Assembly (NCBI GenBank): GCA_035275625.1
Contig: DATEMK010000359.1
Coordinates: forward strand, 1-6,925
Length of the DNA: 6,925 nt
Direction: 5' to 3'
From: DATEMK01 sp035275625
GTDB taxonomy: Bacteria; Bacteroidota; Bacteroidia; AKYH767-A; OLB10
Shown here: positions 6,662-6,925 of the stretch, one piece after another
How positions within the stretch are numbered: position 1 is the stretch's first letter
Layout: every line of letters starts with the position of its first letter
The notes under the pieces: generated by a model
What the model saw: only the letters and a program-made list of their open reading frames with translations
Databases searched by the model: none
What the model was told of the DNA's origin: nothing
Made by a program: the position numbers and the translations under genes

Positions 6662-6815
6662 GGCTGAAGCCGTTTGCTTAGCAGTTGTTAATCTCCGCCA
6701 TAAATGGCGGAGTTAATAGTGTTTTATTGATTTTAATTTTATTTTTGAAAAGAAGAATAACTCCAGCCTTCAGGCTGGAGAAAAAATGAATAACAATTAA
6801 GAGGGCTTTAGCCCT
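6662..6815. repeat. Cassette of four stem-loops, probable dispersed palindromic repeat
   Basis: Four exact stem-loops lie in a row. H1 is GGC-TGAA-GCC (6662-6671). H2 has an 8-bp stem, CTCCGCCA with TGGCGGAG, and loop TAAA (6693-6712). H3 has an 8-bp stem, CTCCAGCC with GGCTGGAG, and loop TTCA (6761-6780). H4 is AGGGC-TTTA-GCCCT (6802-6815). H2 and H3 are both 20 nt and share CTCC/GGAG ends. AT-rich spacers separate them. H3 is followed by A's, not T's, on the plus strand, so these are not ordinary plus-strand terminators. I recall similar hairpin strings between Bacteroidota genes (unverified). A short-repeat element or structured RNA is most likely. Confidence 0.6.
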
Positions 6816-6880
6816 GAACAAAAATGTCATGTGTAAAAATAATGGTTCATGCAGTGTGGTCAACGTTACCAATAATTGCA

Positions 6881-6925
6881 TTAATCGTTCAATGTAAGCT
6901 CACTGGGATTCTTCTCGCGCTCTTT
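6881..6925 (-). CDS. Possible 3' end of a minus-strand gene cut by the window edge
   Basis: Reading leftward from the right edge, one frame gives 14 codons, KEREKNPSELTLND, then a TAA at 6883-6881. The charged, helix-like tail resembles a protein C terminus, and the other two minus frames stop within 12 codons with less protein-like sequence. The fragment is far too short to identify. If real, hairpin H4 (6802-6815), followed leftward by a T-rich stretch, could serve as its terminator. Confidence 0.3.
   Translation of the reverse strand, partial: KEREKNPSELTLND

Noticed and set aside
6662..6815. CRISPR array
   Set aside because: The hairpins differ in sequence, and spacing is irregular; there are no repeated units of constant length and no cas genes.
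6678..6881. 67-codon minus-strand ORF in the right intergenic region
   Set aside because: It runs through hairpins H2-H4, and its peptide simply reflects the repeat and AT-rich spacers; no domain-like pattern is seen.

Overview
The window looks like a piece of a Bacteroidota chromosome, probably from the environmental Chitinophagales/Sphingobacteriia/Flavobacteriia side of the phylum. The basis is a secreted protein with a type IX secretion (T9SS) C-terminal sorting domain, a promoter that matches the Bacteroidota pattern (TTG, about 20 nt, TAnnTTTG), A-rich leaders without clear Shine-Dalgarno sites, a moderately AT-rich composition, and palindromic intergenic repeats of a kind I associate with this phylum. 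No search could be run, so the placement rests on these signals.

Layout. Positions 67-4137 (+) encode a 1356-residue secreted modular metalloprotease: signal peptide, conserved N-terminal region, IPT/TIG-like domain, metzincin zinc site with a Met-turn, four PKD domains, a long beta-rich region and a T9SS sorting domain. After a 273-bp gap with a well-matched promoter, 4411-4686 (+) encodes a 91-residue membrane protein of unknown function. A probable intrinsic terminator and a perfect 10-bp inverted repeat lie before 4884-5696 (+), which encodes an NYN-family putative ribonuclease joined to an OST-HTH/LOTUS RNA-binding domain. Facing it, 5737-6348 (-) encodes a dihydrofolate reductase/RibD-C family protein. 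The last 577 bp hold no complete gene. They contain a palindromic repeat, a G-rich tract, a promoter-like site and four hairpins with 2-4-nt loops, and possibly the last 14 codons of a minus-strand gene at the right edge.

The genes do not form an obvious pathway or operon; each seems to be its own transcription unit. The most interesting signals are: (1) a perfect 18-bp palindrome inside the 3' coding end of the reductase gene, which appears to add residues in frame, with a second palindromic repeat in the same gene's leader; (2) the hairpin cassette at 6662-6815, whose loop sequences are pairwise reverse complementary and which lies downstream of a promoter-like match; (3) a metzincin motif with Gln in place of the conserved Gly; and (4) the NYN plus OST-HTH fusion. 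I see no defence island, CRISPR array, transposase or biosynthetic cluster.
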